Shown here: one piece after another, positions 1 through 8,467 of the stretch | How the letters are laid out: each line of letters begins with the position of its first letter | Position numbering within the stretch: the stretch's first letter is position 1 | Source of the DNA: Plut-88900 sp965116945 | GTDB taxonomy: Bacteria > Chloroflexota > Dehalococcoidia > Plut-88900 | Reading direction: 5' to 3' | Assembly: GCA_965116945.1 (NCBI GenBank) | Contig: OZ220734.1 | Location: 372,001 to 436,000, forward strand | Length of the DNA: 64,000 bases | Notes under the pieces: model-generated | Database searches by the model: none | What the model saw: only the letters and a program-made list of their open reading frames with translations | Told to the model about the DNA's origin: nothing | Position numbers and translations under genes: made by a program

Positions 1-741
1 CAGGCCACCCTGGTAGATGAGGTCAACAATGAGCTTGACCTCGTGCAGGCATTCAAAGTAGGCGACCTCGGGCTGGTAGCCAGCTTCGACCAAGGTCTCG
101 AAGGCGGACTTGATGAGTGAGGTCACGCCTCCGCAGAGAACGCTTTGCTCGCCGAAGAGATCGGTCTCAGTCTCCTCTTTGAAAGTAGTCTCCAGGACCC
201 CGGCGCTGGTGCATCCAAGGCCTTTGCCGTAAGCGAGGGCAACCTGCTTGGCCGTACCGCTGGCGTCCTGATGTATGGCAACGAGGGCGGGTACTCCGAT
301 CCCTTCCGTATAAAGCTCACGGACTCGGTGGCCGGGGGCCTTGGGTGCGATCATGCTAACGTCTACGTAAGTGGGCGGTACGACTTCCTTGTAGTGGATG
401 TTAAAGCCGTGGGCAAACATCAGGGTCTGGCCGGACTTCAGATTCTCGGCGATGTGGTCTGCGAATACGCCGCCCTGCCGTTCGTCTGGGATTGTCATCA
501 TCATGATGTCGGCTTCCCTGGCGACGTCGGCGACCTCGCCTACCCGGAGGCCAGCCTGCTCGGCCTTTTCCCAGCTCTTGCTACCCTGGTATAGTCCAAC
601 CATGACCTCACAGCCGCTGTCCTTCAGGTTGAGGGAGTGGGCATGGCCCTGGCTGCCGTAACCAATCACACCGATTGTTTTGCCTTCCAGCAGTGAGATA
701 TCGGCGTCATCGTCGTAGTAGACCTTTGCGTTGATGGCCAT
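1..741 (-). CDS. ilvC: Ketol-acid reductoisomerase, N-terminal 247 residues (cut by window edge)
   Basis: Converts 2-acetolactate or 2-aceto-2-hydroxybutyrate to the dihydroxy acid with NADPH, the second step of Val/Leu/Ile synthesis, in the cytoplasm. Reading back from the ATG at 741 gives MAINAKVYYDDDADISLLEG followed by the Rossmann motif GVIGYGSQGHAHSLNL, which is diagnostic of the family. Further on are ADIMMMTIPDE and the APKAPGH-type segment. The frame is open to base 1, so roughly the last quarter of a typical 330-residue enzyme lies outside the window. It is last in the ilvB-ilvN-ilvC run, only 4 nt after ilvN, so co-transcription under the T-box upstream of ilvB is expected. The identification is secure. 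Confidence 0.97.
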   Translation of the reverse strand, partial: MAINAKVYYDDDADISLLEGKTIGVIGYGSQGHAHSLNLKDSGCEVMVGLYQGSKSWEKAEQAGLRVGEVADVAREADIMMMTIPDERQGGVFADHIAENLKSGQTLMFAHGFNIHYKEVVPPTYVDVSMIAPKAPGHRVRELYTEGIGVPALVAIHQDASGTAKQVALAYGKGLGCTSAGVLETTFKEETETDLFGEQSVLCGGVTSLIKSAFETLVEAGYQPEVAYFECLHEVKLIVDLIYQGGL

Positions 742-745
742 GTTA

Positions 746-1291
746 TTAAACTCCTCCTATATCTTCGTAAACGATGGGTTGTACGACACCGTTTCCACGT
801 CGGCCGGCTGCCCCGCGAACCATGGCTACCTCTCCAGTGCGCATCAATTCAAGCACTCCAAAAGGCTGCAACATGGATTGAAGGGCCTCGATCTTGTCGG
901 CGTCACCTGTAGCCTGAATAATCATGGAGTCGGCGTCGACGTCGATTATGTCTGCTCTGAAAATGCCGACGACGTTAATGATATCGTTGCGGTCCTTGGC
1001 GAGGGCTCTGAGCCTAATGAGGGCGAGTTCCCGGGCTACGGTCTGGGAGCCGGTGATGTCCTTCACCTCCATGACGCCAACTACCTTGCGGAGCTGTCGG
1101 GCGGCCTGGACTCGTACGCCCTCTCCACCTTCGACCACGAGGGTCATCCGGGATAGTTTAGGCGTTTCGCTGTGACCTACTGCGAGGCTGGCGATATTAA
1201 AGCCGCGCCGGCGGAAGAGGCCTGAGACGCGGTTGAGGACCCCGGGTTTGTCCTCCACCAGAGCAACCAATATATGTCTCGGAAGTGCCAT
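746..1291 (-). CDS. ilvN: Acetolactate synthase small (regulatory) subunit
   Basis: Regulatory subunit of acetohydroxyacid synthase. It binds the catalytic IlvB subunit and normally confers branched-chain amino acid (valine) feedback inhibition. The 181-residue protein starts with an ACT domain (residues about 5-75: HILVALVEDKPGVLNRVSGL, then RRRGFNIASLAVG). A second ACT-like C-terminal half (about 80-165) follows, with DIIDVDADSMIIQATG. Length and order match bacterial IlvN/IlvH of 160-185 residues. It lies 12 nt downstream of ilvB and 4 nt upstream of ilvC on the same strand, so the three are one transcription unit. Whether the valine site works cannot be judged here. Confidence 0.96.
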   Translation of the reverse strand: MALPRHILVALVEDKPGVLNRVSGLFRRRGFNIASLAVGHSETPKLSRMTLVVEGGEGVRVQAARQLRKVVGVMEVKDITGSQTVARELALIRLRALAKDRNDIINVVGIFRADIIDVDADSMIIQATGDADKIEALQSMLQPFGVLELMRTGEVAMVRGAAGRRGNGVVQPIVYEDIGGV

Positions 1292-1303
1292 AGCTGTAAA
1301 TCT

Positions 1304-2998
1304 CTATCCCATAGCCGTGCTGAAGTTTGGGTCTTCAACCATAGAAGAAACGGAGCCTCCGGGTGGGATAAAGGGGTAGACGTTTTCTTCAACGGGGACT
1401 ACGAAGTCGACGATGACAGGGCCATCATGGGCGTTGGCTTCACGAATGGCGGGCACGACCTGGTCTTTCCTGGTAACCCTGATGCCCATACAGCCGAAGG
1501 CGTCGGCGAGTTTGACGAAATCCGGGGCGTGGAACTCGGTTGCTACGTAGCTCTTGTTGTAGAAAAGTTCCTGCCACTGCCGGACCATTCCGTGGAAACC
1601 GTTGTTCATAATAGCGAGTTTAACGGGTATTTTGCTCTGGACCATAGTCAGGACCTCCGACATGGTCATTTGAAATCCGCCATCTCCACAGATAGACCAG
1701 ACCACTTTGCCGGGGTTGCCGACCTGGGCGCCCATTGCTGCCGGGACCTCGTAGCCCATTGTGCCTGCGCCGCCGGAGGTGATAAACCTGCCGGGCTTAT
1801 CCGACACGAAGTGCTGGGCGGCCCACATCTGGTGCTGGCCGACGCCGGTTACTATTATGGACTCCCCGTTGGACTCCTGATTGAGCTGGCTCAGAATGTA
1901 TTGAGGAAGAAGTTGGTCGGTTTCCCGGATGGCAAGGGAGGGGTGGGTACTGCGCCATTCGTCTATCTGTCCGACCCAATCGGTGTGGACCTTACGATCG
2001 ACTAGGGGGTTCAGTTCATCAAGAGCGATTTTCACATCTGAAACGAGGGCCAAGTCCACTATGATGTTCTTGGCAACCTCAGACTCGTCGATGTCGATAT
2101 GTATCTTCTTTGCGTTAGGGGCGAACAGGTTGACGTTACCGGTTACACGGTCGTCAAACCTCATGCCTATGCCAATTAACAGGTCTGCTTCGTCGATTGC
2201 CATGCTGGCCCAGGCGACGCCGTGCATTCCTGGCATACCAACGTTCAGTATGTGGCTCCCTGGGATAGAGCCAAGGCCCAGCAGGGTGGTGATGACGGGG
2301 ATCTGGGCCTTTTCGGCGAGCTCCAGGAGTTGGGCATGGGCGCCGGAGATGTTGACGCCGCGGCCCGCGATGATAATGGGCCGCCTGGCGGCGTTGACCA
2401 TTTCGGCGGCACGTTCGACATCAGCATGGTTGAGGTCAGGAACGGGCTCATAGGTGGGCATCCGTGCGACTTCCGGATAGCCGTGGAACTCGACTTCCTC
2501 GGTCTGAACATCCTTGGGAATATCGATGAGCACGGGCCCCGGGCGGCCGGTTCGGGCCAAGTGGAATGCCTTCTTGATAGTCATGGGCAGGTCATTGGTG
2601 TCCATGACAAGGTAGTTGTGCTTGGTTATGGGCAAAGTAATGCCGGTTACATCGGACTCCTGGAAGGCGTCCTTGCCGATCATGGCCCGAGGGACCTGGC
2701 CAGTGATGGCAACTACGGGAGCGGAGTCCATCTGGGCGGTCATGATGCCAGTCACAAGGTTGGTGGCGCCAGGGCCCGAGGTTGCAACACACACGCCGAC
2801 TCTGCCGGTGGAGCGGGCGTAGCCGTCAGCGGCCATTGCGGCGCCCTGTTCGTGGCGGACCAAGATGTGTCGGATTTCAGGGTATTCGGGAAGGGTCTGG
2901 TAGAAGGGCAGAATAGCCCCACCGGGGAGGCCAAACATGACGTCGACGCCCTCGGCCTTGAGGCATTCCAGGACTATCTGTGAACCGTTAAGTTTCAT
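1304..2998 (-). CDS. ilvB: Acetolactate synthase large (catalytic) subunit
   Basis: Thiamine-diphosphate enzyme that condenses two pyruvates to 2-acetolactate, or pyruvate with 2-oxobutyrate. The 564 residues show the three TPP-family domains. The PYR domain has VDVMFGLPGGAILPFY and the catalytic Glu in LVRHEQGAAMAADGYARSTG. The central FAD/TH3 domain has RPIIIAGRGV and RFDDRVTGN. The PP domain carries the metal/diphosphate motif GDGGFQMTMSEVLTMVQ, then NNGFHGMVRQWQELFY. Length is typical (550-600). The start ATG at 2998 follows the T-box leader directly, and ilvN and ilvC follow, so this is the first gene of a branched-chain amino acid operon controlled by charged tRNA. Confidence 0.97.
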   Translation of the reverse strand: MKLNGSQIVLECLKAEGVDVMFGLPGGAILPFYQTLPEYPEIRHILVRHEQGAAMAADGYARSTGRVGVCVATSGPGATNLVTGIMTAQMDSAPVVAITGQVPRAMIGKDAFQESDVTGITLPITKHNYLVMDTNDLPMTIKKAFHLARTGRPGPVLIDIPKDVQTEEVEFHGYPEVARMPTYEPVPDLNHADVERAAEMVNAARRPIIIAGRGVNISGAHAQLLELAEKAQIPVITTLLGLGSIPGSHILNVGMPGMHGVAWASMAIDEADLLIGIGMRFDDRVTGNVNLFAPNAKKIHIDIDESEVAKNIIVDLALVSDVKIALDELNPLVDRKVHTDWVGQIDEWRSTHPSLAIRETDQLLPQYILSQLNQESNGESIIVTGVGQHQMWAAQHFVSDKPGRFITSGGAGTMGYEVPAAMGAQVGNPGKVVWSICGDGGFQMTMSEVLTMVQSKIPVKLAIMNNGFHGMVRQWQELFYNKSYVATEFHAPDFVKLADAFGCMGIRVTRKDQVVPAIREANAHDGPVIVDFVVPVEENVYPFIPPGGSVSSMVEDPNFSTAMG

Positions 2999-3070
2999 AT
3001 TCGATCACCAACTCGGGGGCCGGGAGAGGGGCCCGGTCAACTCATCTATAGCCTGTCTCAGGTTTTGGGT

Positions 3071-3103
3071 AAAAAAAATCTCCACCCCCAAAGGGGCGGA
3101 GAG
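3071..3103 (-). terminator. T-box-controlled intrinsic terminator before ilvB
   Basis: On the minus strand, CTCTCCGCCCC pairs with GGGGGTGGAG around a TTT loop and is followed by a run of eight T (plus-strand AAAAAAAA at 3071-3078). It lies just downstream of the T-box sequence, which can pair with upstream bases to form the competing antiterminator. It sits about 70 nt before the ilvB start. Confidence 0.93.
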
Positions 3104-3329
3104 TCCGCGGTACCACCCTTCTTCGCCTCCTGCAATATTGGGAGGCCTCGGGACTGTTAACGGTAGTGATCCGGCCAAATCTAGTGGCCCAGTTGGGGGC
3201 TTTCGACCTGGCAGCTCCGAGGCGAGTTCGGTGTCCTATGGCCGCCGGGCTTTCACCTGGTCCCGGCTCTCTGGAGGCTTTCAGGAACGCCTACTACTCC
3301 TCATCACAGCTTTTGCAATTTTGAATAGT
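3071..3329 (-). promoter_or_regulatory. T-box riboswitch leader of ilvBNC, probably reading tRNA-Leu
   Basis: On the minus strand the leader carries the hallmark antiterminator T-box AGGGTGGTACCGCGG (plus coordinates 3105-3119). It is followed directly by an intrinsic terminator (3071-3103), the usual T-box arrangement. Upstream lies a stem I with an AGUA-type loop E strand and, on its other side, ACCGAACUCGCC. The codon after GAA reads CUC (plus 3224-3226), so leucine is the most likely specifier. The UGGU bulge matches a tRNA ending ACCA, which suits tRNA-Leu. Expected action: uncharged tRNA stabilises the antiterminator and turns on branched-chain synthesis. The T-box identity is very likely; the specifier is inferred by eye without a covariance model. 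Confidence 0.93.
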
Positions 3330-3335
3330 CAGTGA

Positions 3336-3364
3336 AAGTTATCACTTTGCGAATGGAAAGTCAA
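3336..3364 (-). promoter_or_regulatory. Sigma70-like promoter for the T-box/ilvBNC transcript
   Basis: On the minus strand a -35 TTGACT (plus 3359-3364) is separated by 17 nt from a -10 TAACTT (plus 3336-3341). This would start RNA near 3329, just upstream of T-box stem I. Position and spacing agree well. It is an inference from sequence only. Confidence 0.6.
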
Positions 3365-3470
3365 GAAAAACCTGACGCAACACCAGTAAGGGTACAAGCC
3401 GGCGTTGGAACATTCCCGTCGAGTGAGACGTTATGATTGTCAACAGGGAGTATACAACTGGGGGTGGGCC

Positions 3471-5084
3471 TTGCAGATAAAGAGAATGTCCTGGGTGATA
3501 TTGGGGCTGTTGGCAGCGTTTGTTGTCGCAATGGTGTCGGCGTGCGGGGCGTCGGATACCGAGGAATACGGGGAATGGGAGTGGACCTCAACATCGGATG
3601 TTGCCGTGGAATCAGGCGAGTTAGCGATGGAGGAGCCCGTTCCTGAGCCTGCGATGACGAAAGACACGGATGATGCCATAGCGATGGAAGAGGAAGCGGC
3701 AGCATCCGAGGACTTTGTCGATGAGGCACTGGATAGCGGGGTAGATGGGGCGGGAATCGAGGCGGAGACGGTCTCCTACTCCCAGAACCGGATCATAGTG
3801 CACACTGCGCGAATGTCGCTGGTAGTGGAGGACGTGGGGAATGGGGTGGACCGGATTACGAGCATCGCAGCAGAGCTTGGTGGTTGGATGGTGAGTTCGG
3901 ACCGGACGTCGCGGCACACAGGTTCTGTGGCTATTCGGGTGCCGGCGGGTTCCTTGGATGAGGCATTGAGCAGGATAGAAGATGCGGGTCTGGAGGTGGA
4001 GTCGCAGAGTGTCACGAGCCAGGACGTTACGGATGAGTACATCAACGTTGAGTCGAGGCTGGTGAGCCTGAGGGCGACCAGGGAGCGGCTCCTGTCATTC
4101 CTGGAGCAAGCGGAAGACGTAGAGGACGCCTTAATGGTTGAGAGGGAGTTGTCAGGGCTGGAAGAACGGATTGAGGGAATGCAGGGAAGGCTTAACTACC
4201 TGAGCCAAACATCAGCGTTTTCATTAATTGAAGTGAGCATGCGGGTGTCGGCGGTGGAGATAGAGGTGGATCCAGGCGAGGACGTGTCGTTGAGGGAAGG
4301 GGAAGTGGGGAGGTTCCGGGCGTCGTTTACCGCGCCGGAGGGCATTGAGGAATTTTTCTTCCATTGGGACTTCGGTGATGGGGCGTCGGCTAGAGGAGAG
4401 GGAAGTACTTTGAGGTCGGATGGGACTCGTCTAACGGCGACGGTCACGCACGTTTACGAAGACGACAGGGACTCACCGTATATAGTGAGAATTGACCTGA
4501 CGGGGATCGGGGAGGGGGGAATAGCGGAAGGGTCGGCGTCCCTGGAGGTGGAGGTGAAGGAGGTGCCCACCATTGAGGTGTTCGCGGGAGAGAGCCAGAC
4601 AGTTGAAGAAGGCAACGAGGTGGAGTACACGGCTAGCTTCACCCGTCCGGCAGAACTATGGGACTTCGAATACCAGTGGGACTTCGGAGACGGTTCGCCT
4701 ACTGTGTCGGGCGCTGTAGAGGAGGGAGAAAGCAGGATTTCTGTGTCGCACAAATACTCCGACTTCAGGCCTCGACCCTATGACGTAACGGTTACGGTCA
4801 GCGCGATGAGCGACGTGGGTCGGGTGAGTTCAACCGGGATGTTCGGTGTTTTCGTGACCGAGGTGGAGGGGTTCGTGGTGGGGGGATGGGATGTAGGAGA
4901 GACGGCCAAGACAGCGGTGAGGGGGCTGACGGCGGTTGCGAAGATAGCGTTGTGGGTAGTGATCTGGGTAGGGATATTCAGCCCGGTTTTCCTGGTGCTG
5001 GGTGGGGGGGCGCTGCTGTTGAGGAGGTATGGGGGTAGGGTGCGAGGTTGGAGGAATGGCCGGGGGAATCCACCGAGTCCCTAG
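3471..5084 (+). CDS. DUF4349 lipoprotein with two PKD domains and a C-terminal membrane helix
   Basis: Predicted envelope lipoprotein of about 537 residues. The TTG at 3471 is preferred as start: it gives MQIKRMSWVILGLL with a positive n-region and a lipobox ending VSAC, after a GGGGGTGG ribosome site. The ATG at 3486 would lose the Lys/Arg. An acidic linker of about 60 residues is followed by a DUF4349-like segment (VHTARMSLVVEDV, then LGGWMVSSDR and ESRLVSLRATRERLLSFLEQ), with a coiled coil. Two PKD-type beta domains, each with WDFGDG, come next. The C-terminus is a hydrophobic helix of about 25 residues (ALWVVIWVGIFSPVFLVLGG) and an RRYGGR tail. DUF4349 proteins usually run straight into the membrane helix, so the PKD pair looks inserted. 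Exact role unknown; possibly envelope sensing or adhesion. Confidence 0.82.
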   Translation: MQIKRMSWVILGLLAAFVVAMVSACGASDTEEYGEWEWTSTSDVAVESGELAMEEPVPEPAMTKDTDDAIAMEEEAAASEDFVDEALDSGVDGAGIEAETVSYSQNRIIVHTARMSLVVEDVGNGVDRITSIAAELGGWMVSSDRTSRHTGSVAIRVPAGSLDEALSRIEDAGLEVESQSVTSQDVTDEYINVESRLVSLRATRERLLSFLEQAEDVEDALMVERELSGLEERIEGMQGRLNYLSQTSAFSLIEVSMRVSAVEIEVDPGEDVSLREGEVGRFRASFTAPEGIEEFFFHWDFGDGASARGEGSTLRSDGTRLTATVTHVYEDDRDSPYIVRIDLTGIGEGGIAEGSASLEVEVKEVPTIEVFAGESQTVEEGNEVEYTASFTRPAELWDFEYQWDFGDGSPTVSGAVEEGESRISVSHKYSDFRPRPYDVTVTVSAMSDVGRVSSTGMFGVFVTEVEGFVVGGWDVGETAKTAVRGLTAVAKIALWVVIWVGIFSPVFLVLGGGALLLRRYGGRVRGWRNGRGNPPSP

Positions 5085-5174
5085 CGTACATTTGAGGCTC
5101 CACGAGTGTCGGGGAGGGAACTCCACCCCAGATTCCTCGCGGGGCATAGCAATGACGGTTAGGACAAAGCGGGG

Positions 5175-5984
5175 CTAGTAGCGCACGAAGACGCGGTCCA
5201 ATTCCGAGACGTGGTCGGGGGTGAGGTCCCAGCCGGAGGAGTCGCAGAACTCGAGGACTCGGGCCTCCTGGCTGGACTTTGGTATGGGGACGACGTTCTG
5301 CTTGGCGATGCACCAATTGAGGGCGACCTGTGAACTGGTCCTGCCGACCTCGGCGGCTATACGGCGCAGAGCGTTCATGGCCTTGGTGCGCCAGAAGAAG
5401 GAGAGGGAGGCGAGGCGGCCCTGGGCCAGGGGGCTGAAGGCCAGGACAGTTATACCGTTCTCCTGGCAGTAGGGGAGAACTTCATCTTCTATTTCTCGGT
5501 CAGCGAGGTTGTAGAGCACCTGGTTGGAAACGAGGGGGTTGTTCTTTAGACAATCCTGGGCTTCCTTCATCTGGTCTGCGGTGTAGTTGCTGACGCCGAT
5601 GTAGCGGATCTTTCCCTCGTCGACAAGAGTCTCCAGAGCGCTCATTGTTTCTTTTATGGTAACGTTGGGGTCCTGCCAATGGACCTGGAACAGGTCTATC
5701 TGTTCGATGCCGAGGCGGTCGAGGCTCTCGTTGGCGGATTCGATAACCTGATCGTATTTCACGGTAGCACCGGAGACCTTGGTAGCCACGAATACAGATT
5801 CCCGCCGACCCTTGACCGCTTCGCCTACCACCTCTTCCGTACCATAGCGGGATGCCGTGTCCAGGAGGGAAGCGCCGGCTTCAATGCCGCGTACCAGAGG
5901 CTCGGGGCCGCCGTTGTACTGGGACGTGCCGAGTCCTATCTCCGGGATTTGTACGTCTGTGTTGCCTAGTTGTTTAGTGCGCAT
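5175..5984 (-). CDS. Aldo/keto reductase
   Basis: NAD(P)H-dependent carbonyl reductase of the AKR superfamily, 269 residues, slightly short of the usual 280-330. The TIM-barrel catalytic set is visible: Asp and Tyr in SLLDTASRYGTEEVVG, Lys in VFVATKVSG, His in LFQVHWQDP. The family signature IRYIGVSNYTADQM and the cofactor-binding end VVPIPKSSQEARV are also present. The start ATG at 5984 follows a GGGAGAC ribosome site. It converges on the DUF4349 gene and has no operon partner. The substrate cannot be deduced; AKRs act on sugars, aldehydes and keto compounds. Confidence 0.92.
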   Translation of the reverse strand: MRTKQLGNTDVQIPEIGLGTSQYNGGPEPLVRGIEAGASLLDTASRYGTEEVVGEAVKGRRESVFVATKVSGATVKYDQVIESANESLDRLGIEQIDLFQVHWQDPNVTIKETMSALETLVDEGKIRYIGVSNYTADQMKEAQDCLKNNPLVSNQVLYNLADREIEDEVLPYCQENGITVLAFSPLAQGRLASLSFFWRTKAMNALRRIAAEVGRTSSQVALNWCIAKQNVVPIPKSSQEARVLEFCDSSGWDLTPDHVSELDRVFVRY

Positions 5985-6234
5985 TGGGTCTCCCTATGAT
6001 TGATTCGACCGGAATTAGTGACCGTTAGATTGTTCTGGGAAAAACTCCTTGTTGTTCACCGCCTCAATGGCCAAGGGCAGGGATCTTTCCATAAGCGATA
6101 CGGTAGTGCATGGAATACGCACCAAGCAAGGGGCAAATGTCACAGACTCTCGACAAAGGGGTGAGGGGCGGGGTTAAATGGCTTCGGGGATGCGATATGA
6201 AAGTGGCAAGATTTGATCGTGGAGGAAGCACAAG

Positions 6235-7077
6235 ATGGCCGGAAACTTGATGATAATAGGTAATGTAACGGTGCTGTCGTTGTCGGACGGGAACATGGAC
6301 GGGCCAGTGAGGGAGATGTATGGGGATGAGGTGGCGAATAATTGGGGATGTGGGTGTGTATCCGCGGAGGCAGAGCCCGGGTTTTCTACGAATCTCGGGT
6401 CTTTTTTGATCAGGTCGGGTGGAAAAACGTTGATGGTGGATACGGGGATGGGGGATGTGACGGACGATGGGATCGATGGTGAGTGGGGATCACTATTCAG
6501 AGAGATGAGTGCGAACGATGTGAATGCAGGCGACGTGGACATGGTGTTCATGACGCACCTACATTTCGACCACACGGGATGGAACGTATCTCGCAATGGC
6601 AGTGGCTCGGAGGTGCTTTTCCCAAATGCCCGGTACGTTACACACGAGCTAGATTGGGACTTTTTCCGCAACGAGCCTGATGCCAAGGAGAAGTACTTCT
6701 ACGAGCCTGAAACGGTTGAGCCGCTGCACGATATGGGGAAGTTGGATGTGGTGTCGGGAGAGGAGTGGGTGATTAACGAGGAGATAACTGCGATTCATAC
6801 ACCTGGTCATACTCCGGGGCATATGAGCCTGCTGATTACGTCGCAGGGGGAACAGGGGTTGATCCTGGGAGACGTGGCCCATCACCCGAGGCAAGTGCAG
6901 GAAACCGGGTGGAAGGTGCAGGCCGATTGCGACCACGAGGTGGCGCGGGAGACGCGGGAGTCGGTGATGAAGATGGTAGAGGAGAAGGGATTAAAGATGG
7001 CGGCTGGGCATTTCCCTGCGCCGGGTTTCGGGCAGATAGTGAGGTTGGAGGGGAAGCGGGTGTGGCAGGTGTTGTAG
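6235..7077 (+). CDS. Metallo-beta-lactamase-fold hydrolase
   Basis: A 280-residue MBL-superfamily hydrolase, probably cytoplasmic with a dinuclear metal site. The hallmark HLHFDHTGWN (residues about 103-112) supplies the HxHxDH ligands. The later IHTPGHTPGHMSLLI supplies another His, and LILGDVAHHP supplies the bridging Asp. The arrangement resembles the AHL-lactonase/quorum-quenching and general MBL subfamily rather than true beta-lactamases, but substrate assignment would be a guess. The start ATG at 6235 has a strong GGAGGAA site 8 nt upstream. It is monocistronic between two minus-strand genes. Confidence 0.92.
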   Translation: MAGNLMIIGNVTVLSLSDGNMDGPVREMYGDEVANNWGCGCVSAEAEPGFSTNLGSFLIRSGGKTLMVDTGMGDVTDDGIDGEWGSLFREMSANDVNAGDVDMVFMTHLHFDHTGWNVSRNGSGSEVLFPNARYVTHELDWDFFRNEPDAKEKYFYEPETVEPLHDMGKLDVVSGEEWVINEEITAIHTPGHTPGHMSLLITSQGEQGLILGDVAHHPRQVQETGWKVQADCDHEVARETRESVMKMVEEKGLKMAAGHFPAPGFGQIVRLEGKRVWQVL

Positions 7078-7089
7078 GGGGAAATGGTT

Positions 7090-7128
7090 CACCCTCACCC
7101 CAGCCCTCTCCCATCAAGGGAGAGGGGG
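7090..7128. repeat. REP-like palindromic intergenic repeat (type CCCTCTCCC)
   Basis: A block CACCCTCACC plus the hairpin CCCTCTCCC ATCAA GGGAGAGGG. Near-identical copies occur at 61978-62015, and a decayed half-copy lies at 32450-32476. All are intergenic. The hairpin sits between a plus-strand gene and the end of a minus-strand gene, so it may also help end transcription. Confidence 0.75.
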
Positions 7129-7189
7129 TAGGACGCCGCCTCACCCCACAGGAGGGACGGGTCTTGCCTCCGCAGGTGCGTTGATCGAC

Positions 7190-8332
7190 CTAACTTCCGT
7201 TGGGCATGGCGTAGAGTCTGGCGCAGTTGTCCCAGAGAATTTTACGCTTGGAGTCGTCGGGGATGGGTAGTTTGAGGAACTCCTCTACGGCGTGGGGATA
7301 CTTGGAGTCGGTGTGGGGGTAGTCGGTGGAGAAGACGAAGTTCTCGTCGCCGGCCCAGTCCACGGCGTACTTGGCGGGCTCTTCGTCGGCGTCGATAGAG
7401 ACGTAGCCCTGGCGCTTGAAATATTGACTGGGCGCCATGGAGATGTAGTCCGAAGTCCAGTCCCGGCGCAACTCATAGTGTTCGTCCATACGCCATAGCC
7501 AGAAGGGTATCCAGCTGGAGTTCCCTTCCAAGAAGCCGACCCTGAGCCCAGGGAAACGTTCAAAGACTCCGCCGACGCACAGGCAAAGGCACGCATACAT
7601 CTGCTCAATGGGGTGGCAGGCGACGTGGGCCATTGTCCAGACCTTGTCCTGCTCCCGGAGGAAGCGCTCGGCCATGGCCTGGGGGAGGTTACTGCGGAAG
7701 CCCTCGTGGAAGATCATGGGGACATCCAGGTCCTGGCAGACTTCCCAGAGGGGGTCGTAAATGGAGTCGTGCCAGTTGCGGTCTCGGATTGGGTTGGGTC
7801 GGGCGAAGACTCCCTTGAAGTCGAGGTCGTTGCGGGAACGCTTGATCTCAGCAATAGCGTCATCCACGTCCTCGAGTGTAATCATGGCTGCACCATAGAG
7901 TCTGCCAGGACCCTGGGAGCAGAAGTCGTACAACCAGTCGTTGTAACCGCGGGACACGGCGGAGGCGTAGGCGCGGTCGTTGAAGTCGACGGCGCCCACG
8001 GCCAGGCCGCGTGTTGGAAGAAGGACTGCAGCAGTGAGACCTTCGACGTCCATGGCATGGACTTGGGAAATGGCGTCAAAGCCACTAGCTATGCCCTCGG
8101 GGAGGCGTTCGGACTGTCGCTTCTCGACCTCCCGGTGGATCTCCTCTTCGCGGTTGTCCCGGACGCCGGTGTCCTGGGCAAAGCCGATAGGCTTTCCACC
8201 GATAAGGGTGTTCATGTCCATGGGGTCTTTGGATGCGCCCACGGGTGCGCGGTCCCGGTACTCTGGGGATATGTATTTGAGCCAGATGTCCCAGGGCTCG
8301 TGGACGTGCATGTCACTGTCTAAGACTTTCAT
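7190..8332 (-). CDS. Amidohydrolase family 2 (PF04909) metal-dependent hydrolase or decarboxylase
   Basis: A TIM-barrel amidohydrolase of about 380 residues in the ACMSD/2-amino-3-carboxymuconate decarboxylase-like branch. The N-terminal metal motif reads VLDSDMHVHEP. Mid-protein there is MIFHEGF and the histidine segment WTMAHVACHPIEQM. The C-terminal signature is FSTDYPHTDSKYP. The ATG at 8332 is chosen over the in-frame GTG at 8341 because GGGGTGA ends 5 nt before it. It is one of six PF04909 proteins in this window (with the four tandem genes at 11.9-16.4 kb and one at 40.5 kb) but only distantly similar to the array. Members hydrolyse or decarboxylate ring-cleavage and related acids; the substrate is unknown. 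Confidence 0.93.
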   Translation of the reverse strand: MKVLDSDMHVHEPWDIWLKYISPEYRDRAPVGASKDPMDMNTLIGGKPIGFAQDTGVRDNREEEIHREVEKRQSERLPEGIASGFDAISQVHAMDVEGLTAAVLLPTRGLAVGAVDFNDRAYASAVSRGYNDWLYDFCSQGPGRLYGAAMITLEDVDDAIAEIKRSRNDLDFKGVFARPNPIRDRNWHDSIYDPLWEVCQDLDVPMIFHEGFRSNLPQAMAERFLREQDKVWTMAHVACHPIEQMYACLCLCVGGVFERFPGLRVGFLEGNSSWIPFWLWRMDEHYELRRDWTSDYISMAPSQYFKRQGYVSIDADEEPAKYAVDWAGDENFVFSTDYPHTDSKYPHAVEEFLKLPIPDDSKRKILWDNCARLYAMPNGS

Positions 8333-8467
8333 AGGTATCACCCCAATTCACTTATGGAGGCCCGAGGGGGTAGGGATGGGAAGTCGGGGCCTGTTCGGTG
8401 CTTCGGACGTGCATGTAATATAGCAGGCGACGCAAAGCTCCAGGGTTTTGCCCGGTGCGCAACCCCA

